Assembly (NCBI GenBank): GCA_025403435.1
Contig: JAJQZP010000064.1
Coordinates: 310,001 to 374,000, forward strand
Reading direction: 5' to 3'
Source of the DNA: Artocarpus heterophyllus
Taxonomy: Eukaryota > Streptophyta > Magnoliopsida > Rosales > Moraceae
DNA: 64,000 nt
Part shown: piece by piece, positions 23,843-35,260 of the stretch
Position numbering within the stretch: the stretch's first letter is position 1
Layout of the letters: every line of letters begins with the position of its first letter
Program-made: the position numbers and the translations under genes
Notes under the pieces: generated by a model
The model's input: the letters and a program-made list of their open reading frames with translations, nothing else
Database searches by the model: none
What the model was told of the DNA's origin: nothing

Positions 23843-23934
23843 CCATCTAAGATATTCTACGATCCTTAAGGATAAATTTTATTGTTGCCCATCTAAGATA
23901 TTCTACTTTCCTTAAGGTTAAATTTTATTATTGC
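23843..23934. repeat. 46-bp direct duplication spanning the left edge of a MULE-type element
   Basis: Two near-identical units (23843-23888 and 23889-23934) each contain CCATCTAAGATATTCTAC, then TCCTTAAGG and TAAATTTTATT. The second unit contains the real left flank, the target duplication and the first bases of the element at 23916. The first unit is therefore a copy of flank plus element end. Confidence 0.8.
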
Positions 23935-24783
23935 CCCACGAACTTGGGTACAAATACCATATTAGTTCTTGAGCTTTAAAACCTAATATGCACACCCTTC
24001 GAACTTTAAAATATTAGTAAAAATGCTTGTCGAACTTAAAACGTTAGCAAAAATGTCTTTTTTATTACGTTTAGTACATAAAATTTTAGTTTTGCCCCCA
24101 AATTTTTACAACTTTGTCATCTTGTCCCCTGAGCTTCGAAAACTGGTATGCACATTCTCCAAAACTTTTTTTCTTTCTTTCTCTCTTTTTTAGTTAAAAA
24201 TTCATCATTCAAGTCAAAACTCAAATTGCACACCTAAGAGGAGTGAACTAAGCCAAGGAGAAACGATACTCCATCAAAATAACGGTGAGTTTGTAGAGCA
24301 TGTATAAGGATACATTTGCATCCTCCTCCTCCTCCTTCTTTGTTGTCTTCCTCCTCAACTGCTTAATATTTCCTATTTAGGCTTCGTGTTAAACCTAGTG
24401 TTTGCTATCCCGAATTGCATTCTCTAAAAGGTCACCCTCATCCTATGAAAGAGTATCTTTGTTCTTAAATTAGTTCACAACTCTTTGGTTTGACTTGTAT
24501 GAAAAAATGTTAGACTAAAACATGAAGAAAAAAAGTTTGGGGGCATGCACACCAGTTTTTGATGATCAAGAGCAAGATAATATATTTATCAAAGTTCGAT
24601 ATACATGAATAAAATTTTAGGACAAAATATAATGGCAAATGGTATTTTGGCTAACATTTTAAAGTTTGAGGGGTATTTTTGCTAATGGTTTAAAGTTAAA
24701 AGGGTGTGCATACTGGGTTTTAAATTTCAAGAGAATAGTTACCAAAGTTGAGTAGGCAAAAATAATATTTATCCTTTCCTTAA
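23907..24783. mobile_element. MULE-type non-autonomous element with 9-bp target duplication
   Basis: The element proper is 23916-24774. It is flanked by TTTCCTTAA at 23907-23915 and 24775-24783, a perfect 9-bp duplication typical of Mutator-like elements. The left end GGTTAAATTTTATTATTGCC pairs with the reverse complement of the right end, GGATAAATATTATTTTTGCC. Similarity continues inward for well over 100 bp (for example AATATGCACACCC against AGTATGCACACCC). There is no transposase. The internal sequence has no ORF of note. Confidence 0.85.
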
Positions 24784-25587
24784 TAAGAAGAGGCCTAACT
24801 AAAAACTTTTGCCACAAAAACTCCGTGGGAAGAAAAAAAAAAAAAAACTAACAAAGGGAAAAAGAATGCATGAATCCGTATACTAAGAGAGTTTCAATGA
24901 GACTTCTTCTAATTTTTTTTTTAATTGATAGAGTAAATCCTTATATTATTTCAAGTTATGCTTTTTTTAACTTTTATGTAAGGTTGTTTCTCCCTCTTTT
25001 TAGTTTATTGTCCATTCGGTTTATAGATTTGAAAAAAAGTTAATTTAAATTTTTGTGAGAAAAATATTGTTGTAAAATAGATCAAATAATGATTCGAACC
25101 TGTGAAACAAATATGCTTTTTTTATTTTCTATTTGTTCTGTCTTTATTTATTTTTTTAATAAATAAGAGAATATAGGGGCTTTAAGGTTTTTCAGTTTCT
25201 GCATGTTAGCCCCCTTTCTGCTCTCTCTCTCTCTCTCTCTCTCTTTGAATCTCGTTTCAGCTGTCACCCCCCAAATTATATATTCTCTTCATATATAGTA
25301 CTGGCATGTTTATCATAAACTGACATATAATTAGTTAGCTTTATCCAAAGACCTGTAAGAAAGAGAATGCAATACGATCACTTTTACGTTGTAATATTTA
25401 AGCTGTCACAGCTCAACTACGTAATGCATAATGTATTCTAAATGCCTCTTTTTTCGTCGAAAGATGGAATCATAAAAGACGTGCTGTTTGCTTTTACATG
25501 TTTGCTGTCTCATAAAAATAAATCGAGCACTCCAACTTAAGAAATGAAAAAGGATTTTTCATATAATTTGGAGGGATAAGCAAAAAA

Positions 25588-25588
25588 C

Positions 25589-25647
<59 letters not shown>
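25588..25647. repeat. Compound (CA)n(TA)n microsatellite
   Basis: About eleven CA units run directly into about eighteen TA units. Confidence 0.95.
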
Positions 25648-25653
<6 letters not shown>

Positions 25654-26354
25654 AAACTCTACAATATCTTTTGAATATATTGTCCTTAGAACATATTGTG
25701 GACTGTACTACTACACTTTCAGTGTTCGACTCTTGTATGTGAACAAGTTATATGTATCACGTTTCATACACTGGCAAAGTATCAAATAAAATTCCAAAGT
25801 CCATATATAAAATCATAGGAAAGAACGGATATACTAGTTAATATATACTAGTTAAAGAACGGAAATTACTGCTTCCCATGCAATAAAACATAGGAAAGAA
25901 ATCATAAAACACTCCTAAAATATGTATATTACAGATTTCAGTTTAATTTCAATCGAAAAATAAAAGTTAATATATATGGTCAAGGGTTCCTAAATGTGAA
26001 GGGAGAGTATGTAGGTCTAGAAAATAAGCGCACCTCTTATTAAATTAAAAATTAAGAGAACCTCATAAATTTAAAATATGTATTTGGCGCGTATGATAAT
26101 TATCTTAGTCCCCAAGTTATTCGTGACCTGACCAAATTACAGGCACAAAAGTAAGTTCCATTTTTTTTTAATTAGCAATTCAATAGTATTTTAATGAACA
26201 ATGTTACTTTACTTTTGATGCAACTCTTGCTTTTTCCAGTTTTCCTTTCAAGTTTTGGCTTGCAGCTAGCCTTTCAGGTATTCAAGGTGACTCTTAACGC
26301 GCCGGTAAAGTCATCTAGCAAAAAATGGATTAATTTAAACACGTGTATCACGAA

Positions 26355-26357
<3 letters not shown>

Positions 26358-26395
<38 letters not shown>
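26358..26395. repeat. (AT)n microsatellite
   Basis: About nineteen AT units. Short ORFs on both strands read through it as Ile-Tyr repeats and are not genes. Confidence 0.95.
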
Positions 26396-26398
<3 letters not shown>

Positions 26399-26925
26399 AT
26401 TCCAATTGCATGGAATCATGGTAATGAAAATTTCGAAATATGGTCCAGTATACATTTTTTGAGAGAAACATGGTCACGTTTAGTCACTCTGTAGCTGATA
26501 AAACTTGACCTAAAGAATACTTTTACCAAATTAATAACCCTCCTTATCTCAATAATAATAATAATAATAATCTTTTCTTTCCTTTGTCACCTAAAAACGA
26601 AGAGTACAAGGCAACCTAATCCGAACAGGGGAAAAAAAAAAAAAGTGTGGAAAGAATAAAATATGAAAGCAATTAAATGTCAAAGAATGGGAGAATAATT
26701 GGGAGACAAGAAAGACAAATCAAGCAAGAGATCATATAAGAGGGCCCAGGCATTACATTTATGCTTTATTGCTTTACAGTAACAAATCGGGAAATACAAA
26801 ATTTGGAGGAATAGTCGGAGGGAATTGTGGAATAACATCTATAAAGCTTTACTTGGGTAAATTAATGGACGTCACTTCCATTAGATGATCACTCATTCAA
26901 GAACCCTACCAATTCACGTGTAAAG

Positions 26926-27190
26926 CAATAACCAGTGTTTACCAACGTCTAGCTGGTTTCAGTTGGTAAGGGACTATTTCGCTTAAGCAAGCAACTCAGG
27001 TTCGAGTTCTTGTGAACGCGTTGCCGGTGTTGAAAGATTCTTATTGCCTTTGGGTCTCTTCACGGGTAGACTCCATATCAGGCGGGCTAAACCACCCAAC
27101 CCTTGAAAGGCCCTTAAGAGTTCATTCCGTTTATGATGGACCCAAATATCGAGACTTTTTACAAAAAAAAAAACCAATAACCAGTATTTA
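26926..27190 (+). mobile_element. tRNA-derived SINE with 16-bp target duplication
   Basis: The SINE is 26942-27174. Near its start it has an A-box-like segment (CTGGTTTCAGTTGGTAAGG) and about 40 bp later a B box (GGTTCGAGTTC), the internal RNA polymerase III promoter of tRNA-derived SINEs. A body of about 150 bp follows, then an A-tail. CAATAACCAGTGTTTA (26926-26941) and CAATAACCAGTATTTA (27175-27190) flank it and differ at one position. This is the long duplication expected from LINE-driven retroposition. It has no coding function; ORFs on both strands (26983-27293) are incidental. Confidence 0.85.
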
Positions 27191-27299
27191 TTTATTTATT
27201 TATTTTTGGAAAGCAACAAGCAGTTTTGCCAAATCAAGTGCATTATTTGAAGAAGATTCAAATTTTAATCTAATATCTCAATTGAGCCCCTAAATTTTT

Positions 27300-27410
27300 A
27301 TACGATAAATATTAAATAGGAATGATAGTACTACTTGAACCCGGGACATTCTGTAGCCAGAATAAATACGCTACCGCTAAATTCGTTTCAATTGGACAAC
27401 ATTTGTCTTA
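27300..27410 (-). mobile_element. Possible second SINE remnant
   Basis: On the minus strand TAGCGGTAGCG resembles a pol III A box and CCCGGGTTCAAGT a B box, with tRNA-like spacing. No A-tail or duplication was identified, so this is tentative. Confidence 0.3.
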
Positions 27411-28260
27411 TTTTCCACATCTTTATTTATATATCAAATTATTTTGTCATTTTTTTTTTAACGTAGAAACGGCACCATATGTTTAAATCTGCGTAGTTGC
27501 CAAACGAAATGTCATTATTTGTCGCCACTAATTTTTAAACCAATGGTAATGATTATATAAAATTTCGTTGAATTCCCGAGTTTTCTAGCTTGAGTTTTTT
27601 GTCATGTTTAAAATGATTGCAAATCAATAATAAGTTTTCTTCGATCTGAATCTTACAAGTGGAAAAATGAACTAAATTCCAAATAGCTTCTTATATGGGA
27701 TGCGCAACGTGCAACTGCGTGCAACAATTACGCGGAAAGCCATACTTTTTTTTTTTTTTTTAAATTCCGTTCGTGATTTTTTTCCTCCATCTAGATCATG
27801 GATCTTGTAATGGAGGTCTCATCGCTGGCCCACAATGGAGTTTGCCCTTTTTGATTATTATATAAAATTTGTCTGAATTCCCTTGATCTCTAGTTTGAGC
27901 TTCATACATGTTTAATAGAATAAAATAATAATGATTACAACTAATGATACATTATTGCTCAAGATATGACGTCAAAATTTGACACAACTCTACGTGCAGC
28001 TATGAATAATGGTAAGCTACTTGGTTACTTGCAGTACTAGAAGAGAAAATGCCTCCAAATCAAGGGGACACTAGTGGGTGCCCACTAAATAACTCTTCAA
28101 TACTTATGGCGTGTTTGGTAAAGTTGGTTTTAATAACTTTTTAATTAAAAACAATGTAAAGCTCCGCATACTACAGTAAAAAGAAAAAAAATTTGCTACA
28201 CTGTAAAGCTCTTGTATGCTACTTAAGTCAGTAGTCTAAACAATAAAGCAAAACGTCTGG
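27411..28260. other. Spacer with MITE-like fragments
   Basis: No supported gene. About 28108-28260 contains GGCGTGTTTGGTAAAG and two copies of a GTAAAGCTC...ATGCTAC word in an arrangement typical of small MITEs. The same word occurs in the caleosin introns (about 5591-5610 and 7211-7270). Confidence 0.35.
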
Positions 28261-29636
28261 TAGATGAAGTGATAATAGGATTAGAATGTATGCACATTGA
28301 TGAGCTGATTAGCTCCGGATTGGTAATCACCATGTCAACGGATACGCAACAGAGAAAATTCAAGAAGAAACAAACGGAAAGAGTTTGAAGAGAACTACTA
28401 AGAGAGAGATTTCCTTTGTTTGTGTAAATGGTGATCTCAGTCAGATTTCTGAGAGCCTATTTTATTTATATATTTGTCATGACTTTCCACATATCTTTAT
28501 CATCCAATTCAGTGATCAAACAAATTAGTAGCATTACAAATGGAGAATACAAATGAATTGAAATGAAATTTCGTCAATGGTAAACTAAATATTCAGAATA
28601 TAGTTCAAGCTAAGCTACATGAATCCTCTAAATGAAAAAAATCAATCCATGGCAATAATTATCAACAAAATTCAAAAGAACAAAAATTAAAAGAGAATAA
28701 AAATTAGAATAAATTCTTATTGAGAAAACCAAAATCTCTTCCCTCCTTTGCCTTATTAAAGCTCTAAAAATGGTCTCTTCTTGAATTTGTTGAAGATGTA
28801 TTGCCAAGATTAAAAACAAAATCTAAAACTAAAACTAAAAATCAAAACAAAAACTAACATTAATTTTTTTTTTTTTATTTACAAAGTGGCGGAGTTCTTC
28901 TCAAGATAGAAACCAAGAATAGCCCTAATGACTATCCTTCTCTCTCTAAATGTGCCTCCAACTTTCCCCTCACGAGTCCTCTCAAGAAAATCCTAGCATT
29001 TCCTTTTTATAGGTCTCTTTTTTGAGAATTGGGCCTTGCACCATTAGGTTAGACGCGTGTTTTGGTGTTGCAACTGAAGTATCAGCGCTGCAGCCCCAAA
29101 ACACAGAATTGGAAAGATTGGGGGATTGCCTCGGGCACTATAGCGAAGGTTTCTAGCTTTTAGTACCAAAAGCTCTGGGGCTGTAGTTGGCTTTTTGGGG
29201 CCACAGTTTCCCAGCCCTTGCCCTAGGTTACGTTGATTGCACAGATTGGCGTTGTAGCATAAGGTTTTAGCGCTTTTGTGCCCAACATCAATCATTTTGC
29301 CCATTTTTGTCTTCTTTTCATTTGCAATGGCTTTGCACTATTCAAAATCCTCTGTTTTACTCTTCACATTGCCTTTTTATCCCATTTTCTCAAGTTCACC
29401 TATATAAATGAGTAGAAATAAAATACTTAGAGGGGAAATTAAATAAAAATACATTCAAATGCATTCTAAAATTAATTAAAATAAAAAAAAATGAAACTAA
29501 AAATAAGAAAATCAAATCAAATCAAATCAAAATAATTAAAATTAAATAAAATAACTAAAATAAAATAAAATCTTAAACACAAGGCCAATTTAACTACAAC
29601 ATAAAGTTGAAATAACTCTATTTTTATAGATTTATT
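28261..29636. other. Degenerate retroelement-like DNA
   Basis: No gene is supported. On the minus strand ATATATAAATAAAATAGG (about 28460-28480) resembles an LTR promoter. Further right, a moderately GC-rich patch (29040-29330) is followed by AAAT-rich low-complexity DNA, which recalls the layout at 60600-61400. I read it as old retrotransposon non-coding sequence, without a firm family. Confidence 0.3.
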
Positions 29637-30346
29637 AGACACTATTTCACAATGACATGAGGCTTTTTTGGGTGGATCCCAAAAATAAAACCATGCAGGC
29701 TTAGGACAAAGCGGACTATATCATGCCAATTGGAGGTGTGGGTTGTCACAAATGGTATCAAAGCCTTGACCTAGCCAAAAGTGGGGCCAATGAGGACGTT
29801 GGGCCTCTAAATATATGGTGATTATGGCAACCATAATTTCTTTGAGACGAAAAGTTTCGATAAAGGATGGGTTATGTAGTCCTACATTGCCTAAGAATGG
29901 TCGTAGGTAATGGTTCAAAAGTAATAACACAATCTCCTAATAACATGAAACTGACAATATTATGCCAAATAAAGGTTTAGGCCGTGCAGGTTTAGGCTCA
30001 AGGTGGACACTATCATGCCAAATGGAGGTGCGGATCGTTACAGACTGTATCAGGCCTTGACCTAGCTAAAAGTATGGCCAAAGAGGATGTTAGATCCCCA
30101 AAGGTGGGATGATTGTAACAACTATACTTCTATTAAGGCGAAGCGTGCCAAGAAAGGGTAGGTTATGTAGTCCCATATCGCCTATGAATTATTATAAGTA
30201 ATGGTTCATAAACAATGATACCATCTCTCAATGGCATGAAGCCTTTTAGGGTGAAGTCAAGAGCAAAATCATACGGGCTTAAGCCTAAAATGGACAATAA
30301 GCCAAAATAGACAATATCATGTTAAATAAACATACGAGTCGTTACA
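29637..30346 (+). mobile_element. Tandem TRIM: three short LTRs separated by two PBS-bearing internal segments
   Basis: Three related repeats end in GGTTGTCACA (29750), GATCGTTACA (30042) and GTCGTTACA (30346), spaced 292 and 304 bp. The first two ends are followed by primer-binding-site-like sequences, TGGTATCAAAGCC at 29753 and CTGTATCAGGCC at 30045, which match the initiator-Met tRNA type. The complete repeats are about 29823-30042 and 30114-30346 (about 220-233 bp); the first is truncated on the left. The internal segments are only about 70 bp and have no coding capacity. This is the organisation of a terminal-repeat retrotransposon in miniature, here in a tandem LTR-internal-LTR-internal-LTR array. 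Confidence 0.75.
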
Positions 30347-30455
30347 AAACCTATGAGCGTCATCACCATATCTCCACTACTCTTTAGCGACATGTTGTCA
30401 CTATACACCCTAACAAAGATTTAGTCGCTTAGTTTATACCTTTTAATAATAGTTT

Positions 30456-33236
30456 AATCATGTAACACCTGAGAATTTTTAATGTATTAAAAATGCAATA
30501 AGTTAAGGATTATGTTAAGACGAAAATACAATTTAAGGAGAAAAATACTGTATAATAATACAAAAAATTATACAATATTAGAATAACGCAGTGTAAGAAA
30601 ATACACTGATAAAGTTATGCAGTATAAAAATTACACTATCAAAGTAACGCAGTATAAGAATTTGACTGTTTAAGGTTAAGCAGTATAGAAATTAGACTGT
30701 TTAAGTTAAAACAATATAGAAATAATACTATTTGGAGAATATAGATGAATAAGGAATGCTGTAGCAGTCTAGAAAATATACAGATAATATAAAAAATACT
30801 ATCAGTATAAATTTAGACTGTATAAAGTTAGATAATATTAGGATTACATTATGTGATGGATGAAAATAAGTATGAGAGGTTGTTGGGACCTTAGGAATTG
30901 TATAGAAAAGAATACCGGTAGTATAGAAAAAATAATATCAGTATAAATTTAGACTGTGTAAAAAGTTTTGTGGAACCCACCAAGGGGCACACCTTAAGAG
31001 TTTTGATTGGGCCACCACATTTACTAATGTGGCCCAATCATAAATGGCCAAGTTAAGCCAAAGATGATGTCAAGTGATGATGATGATGATAGGTAATCAA
31101 TTTGGTAAAAATTAACAAAATACCTCTTGAAATGGCCAATCAAATGTTGCCAAGACTAAGAAAAAACTTTTAACCCCAAATAATGGCAAGTGATGACTCA
31201 TGATGATGAGTCATCAAACTTGGTAAAAAACATGTCTTATTTATCAAGTTGTTTTCATGCATTAAGGAACCAAAATGTTCCTCCACAAAGAAAAAACGCC
31301 CCCTTTAGGCATTTCTCCCTCAAGAAATTTTGATGAATTTCCAAGCCTCTAAATCATGTTTAAAGCAAGCTCTAGTGTTTTAGTGCAAAGTTTTGCAATT
31401 TTGGAGATATGACAAAGTTTTGAACTTGGCAAAGGAGGATCAAAAGGTTGACAAAGTTTAGGACACAGAAGCCGACTAATGAAAGAAAAAGGAATAGAAT
31501 AGAGAACACTAGAGCGTAGTCTAGGTAAGTATCGAACGTCACCTACAGCATGAAGTAAATGATTTTTAAATGTTTATGTATATGTTTGTAAATGAGTTGC
31601 AATTGTTGAGCAAGTTGATTTAAAAGAATGTTTGCATTTGTTATGCAAAAGGTTTTAAAGTTAAATCATGAATTACAATGTATTTTTTTAAAAAAGCATG
31701 ATTGTATTTAATATGCATAAAGTTTTTAAAGATCAAGTAAAAGTTTGCAATGTAATTGTAGTAATTATGTTTAAAGTATGTTTTGCATTTTCTTAATGCA
31801 TAATGTTTTACAGTTTAAGTTATAAGTTATATGCTGCATTTGTTATGCAATAAGTTTACAGTACAAGTTATTATTTTCAAATGTGTTTGCATATAATGTG
31901 TTAGCATTTGATATACTCACTAACGTTAAAAAGAAGGTAAAGGAAAGATAATAAAAAGAAATTGTCATACCAGCCTCTTTGTTATGAGGTATCAAAAGTA
32001 AAGTTAAAGTTGTGACCTCCTAGATGTGAGGTACATAAGTAAAGTTAAAGTTTGACCTCCTAGATGTAAGGTATATGACATCGATGTTCAATGGTCTCAA
32101 GTCTTCCGTAAGGGAAGCATTATGTCTATGATCTCACGATTAATGATGTTGGTACGAATACCAAAGTAAGATAAGGAAAGTTAAGAAACAAAGGATGGGA
32201 AGTTAAAGTAAGATAAGAAAAGTTAAGGAAACAAAGGATGAAAAGTTAAAGTAAGATAAGGAAAGATAAGAAACAAAAATAGAAAGTTAAAGTAAGAAAA
32301 GAATGATCATAAGACGCTCATAATTGAAAGTTCATAATTGAGCATAAATGAAGACATGTATTTTGATTTTGCTTATTTTTCTTGTTATGAAACATTTTTA
32401 TGTTATGAAAAACATTATGAGGAATGTTTATGTTAAGTGTTTATGAAAACATTTTCATGGTTATAAGAAAAGGTTTATAAATGACGTTTTATGAAAAGTA
32501 TTCTGAGAGTTGCTGCATGTTCAATGTTTTATGAAAAACTTTTTAGAAATATTTTATGAAAAATGTTTATGAAAACAGTTTTAGAAATGTTTATAAAAAA
32601 CGTTTATGAATGTTATAAGAGAAAGGTTTTCATGAGAAAAGTTTTTAAAGCATGTTTTAAATAATTTGTGAGAATATGTTTAAACTTACTGAGCGAAAGC
32701 TCATTAAAAGTTTCTTCATACTGTAGGCAGTTTTAAGGGTGATCAGTAGGACCCGTTAGAAGAGCTTTGTGCTGCAGAGGGTAGATGCGAGAATTTGGGT
32801 ATGGATACCACCACAGTAAGTTTTCGTTGTATAAAAAAATATTTTCCCACTATTTAATAGAATGTTTTCAAAGTTGAAAAAAGTCAAAGTTTTGATAAAG
32901 TCAAAGTATTAGGAAATGTTTTCAAAGTTTTAAGATACAGTTGACGAACTGTTTTATACAATTATAAAGTGAAGTTTTAAGCTATGATTTAATAAATGTT
33001 TCTTATTAAGTTTTAAGAAACAATTTGAAATGGTTTTAAAGGCAAGCGTTGAGTGCTGACTCAACTTGAATGGCAACAGAGGTCGCAACAGTTTTTAAGC
33101 ACATTTTTCAAGGATGTTAAAAGGAATAGAAAAAAATTTTCAGTATTTTTCTTGCTATGTAAGTAAGATTAATGTTTAAGAAACAATGTTTAAGAAAGTT
33201 AAGTGACTACCCGAAAAAGCAGGTTGTTACAAATCA
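30456..33236 (+). mobile_element. Solo LTR with perfect AATCA duplication (2771 bp)
   Basis: The LTR is 30461-33231. It begins TGTAACACCTGAG and ends GCAGGTTGTTACA. AATCA at 30456-30460 and 33232-33236 is a perfect 5-bp target duplication. No internal region remains. From the 5' side it has a run of about 30-bp degenerate tandem repeats containing GCAGTATA (30570-30740) and an inverted repeat TGATTGGGCCAC/GTGGCCCAATCA (31004-31040). At 32690-32703 is the hairpin TGAGC-GAAA-GCTCA, followed by TTCATACTGTAGG. Similarity to 11373-14225 around the GATTGGGCCAC block shows the two families are related. There are no ORFs of significance. Confidence 0.92.
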
Positions 33237-33453
33237 TTAGTTTATTATGATATATAATAAGTTAATTTGAAATGAAAATCAACAATCATTTAATTTGAAA
33301 GAAGTAATAAAATTTAAAAACTGTAATAACTTGATTTTTTTAAGAAAATATAAAAATAGAAATTATAAATTTAAGGTTAAAATTTCTAAACTTTTTGACT
33401 GATAAGTAATTATAATATTTAGTTCTTTTCAAGAAAAGTAATTAATATAATAA

Positions 33454-34239
33454 TATTAATAAGGGTTGCTAACACTAATGGCCTCTAAACTTTAGTGTAT
33501 CCCTCATTTTGCCTCCTAAACTTTAAAAATCACCACTTTACGCCCTAAATGTTCAAAACTCCTCATTTTGCCCCCTGAATTTTAAAAGTCACGATTTTGT
33601 CCTTGTTTCAAAAGTCCTCATTTTGTCTCCTTTTTTTTTTTTTCCATTCACATAGATAGAATTATACTTATATGGATCATTTGTAAGAGCAAAAATAAGA
33701 TTTTATCATTCTCGGGTTTTGTTTCACTTTACATTCTCATTTATCATTTTTTCATCTATTCTCATTTAAGAATAGTCTATATGCATATTTCTTCTCGATA
33801 TTGTTTACCGATATCTCCTTGTCTTTAATATGTAACTCATCTTATTTAGTATTTAAATTCAGATATCAGCAAACAATATCGACTTATTAAATGAGTTGTG
33901 TATCAAAAATAAGAAGAAATATGCACACCAATACTTCTTAAATGAGAGTTCAAATAAAAATACTTAGGAGTGATAAATCTCATTTTTGCCCTTATAGGTG
34001 ACCATGTGCGAATCATATAAGTTTAATTTTGTCTATTCGAATGAAAAATCAAAAATTTAGAAGACAAAGTGAGGAGCTTAGTAAGTTCAAGGGTAAAATA
34101 GTAACTTTTAAAATTTAATTGGCAAAGTGAGTAGTTTTGAAAGTTCATGGAGTAAAGTGATGATTTTTAAAGTTCAGATGGTAAAGTGAGAAAGATCTTA
34201 AAGTTTATGGGCAATTAATGTTAATAACCTTATTAATAA
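33454..34239. mobile_element. MULE-type non-autonomous element with perfect 9-bp duplication
   Basis: The element is 33463-34230 (768 bp), flanked by TATTAATAA at 33454-33462 and 34231-34239. The ends GGGTTGCTAACACTAATGG and, reverse-complemented, AGGTTATTAACATTAATTG start long inverted arms. These arms contain repeated phrases such as CCTAAACTTTAAAAATCA and related words. The 9-bp duplication and long arms point to a Mutator-like origin. It carries no transposase. It is the same structural class as 23916-24774 but a different sequence family. Confidence 0.85.
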
Positions 34240-35260
34240 AATAAAGAGATTTGACAAAATTAAATAACAATAAGGAAAGTTGATAAAGCTTGTGACATTT
34301 AGGAAATCAAGGTAAAAACTGTATGCGTATAATATTCCACTTCAACATATTTAATGCAGTCACAAATATGTGCATAAAATGTGACTTAAATACATATTAC
34401 ATTAATGCCATTAGAAGTATAGATCGAGTTAATGCACCTCTTTATATAATAGTTAGAAAAAGGTTCCAAGTTAAATCAAGGTTAATATTTTGCTCGAGAT
34501 GTATGTAACAATATTTCACCTCTACTTTTAAGTAACTTAAAAGTAGGTGGTACTAATTATGGTTGAAAATGCAAATCTTTTTAATCTTTATTTGTCTCTT
34601 GTTGCAAGCGTCGATAATTAGCTTCTCATAAATTTATACTTAAAATCTTAAAATGCAACTTTGGTTTTCGATCATGACTCAAACCAAAGTTTATAACAGC
34701 ATAGACTCAATAAATGCATACTTAATGCATCTAGTTCGGCCTCATCTCAAACATCTCAACCTATGGGCAAAAAGGGTATAGCACAGATCATGCTTAAATC
34801 GCACCAAACTCACGTGAAAGAAGAGGGACAAATGTTGACAAAAGACTTCTTAATGCTTCCTGCTTGCTTCTGAAACTTTAACTACAGCTTTTATCATAGG
34901 AACCGAAATCTAATTCGCGTGTGAGGCTATAAATTGATGCACCCAATAACACCAATGGAAATGGCTACTTTTTCTAGACATATGATGCCGTCAAGTTTGG
35001 AGATTTTTTTTCCTACATGTGTATTTTTCTTTATTTTGTACAATACTAACAGCACTAAATTATTGAATGAAAATCATATTATGTTTCTCTTATTGAATTT
35101 GATAGTAACTATTTTTTCTTATCATGTTCGGTAGATAATTAATCAATAAATTAATTCGTAATTTAACAAGTAAAATCATAATTTTAATATTTGACAATTA
35201 GTAATGATATATTATATTAAATAGTAATTAATAGTTTTGAAAAATGAAAATTAAAACTTT
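34240..35260. other. AT-rich spacer
   Basis: Two short ORFs (34323-34508, 34934-35134) have no recognisable domain. No repeat boundary is evident. Confidence 0.4.

Larger units (their letters stand above)
24784..26925. other. AT-rich stretch with microsatellites, no supported gene
   Basis: Contains (CT)n at 25221-25244, (CA)n followed by (TA)n at 25588-25647, (AT)n at 26358-26395 and a short (AAT)n near 26549-26570. ORFs across the AT repeat (26194-26477) are repeat artefacts. A 30-bp word at about 26593-26622 (AACGAAGAGTACAAGGC and following) recurs at about 37666-37698. Confidence 0.5.

Noticed and set aside
26194..26477. ORFs with Ile-Tyr runs on both strands
   Set aside because: They are produced by the (AT)n microsatellite.
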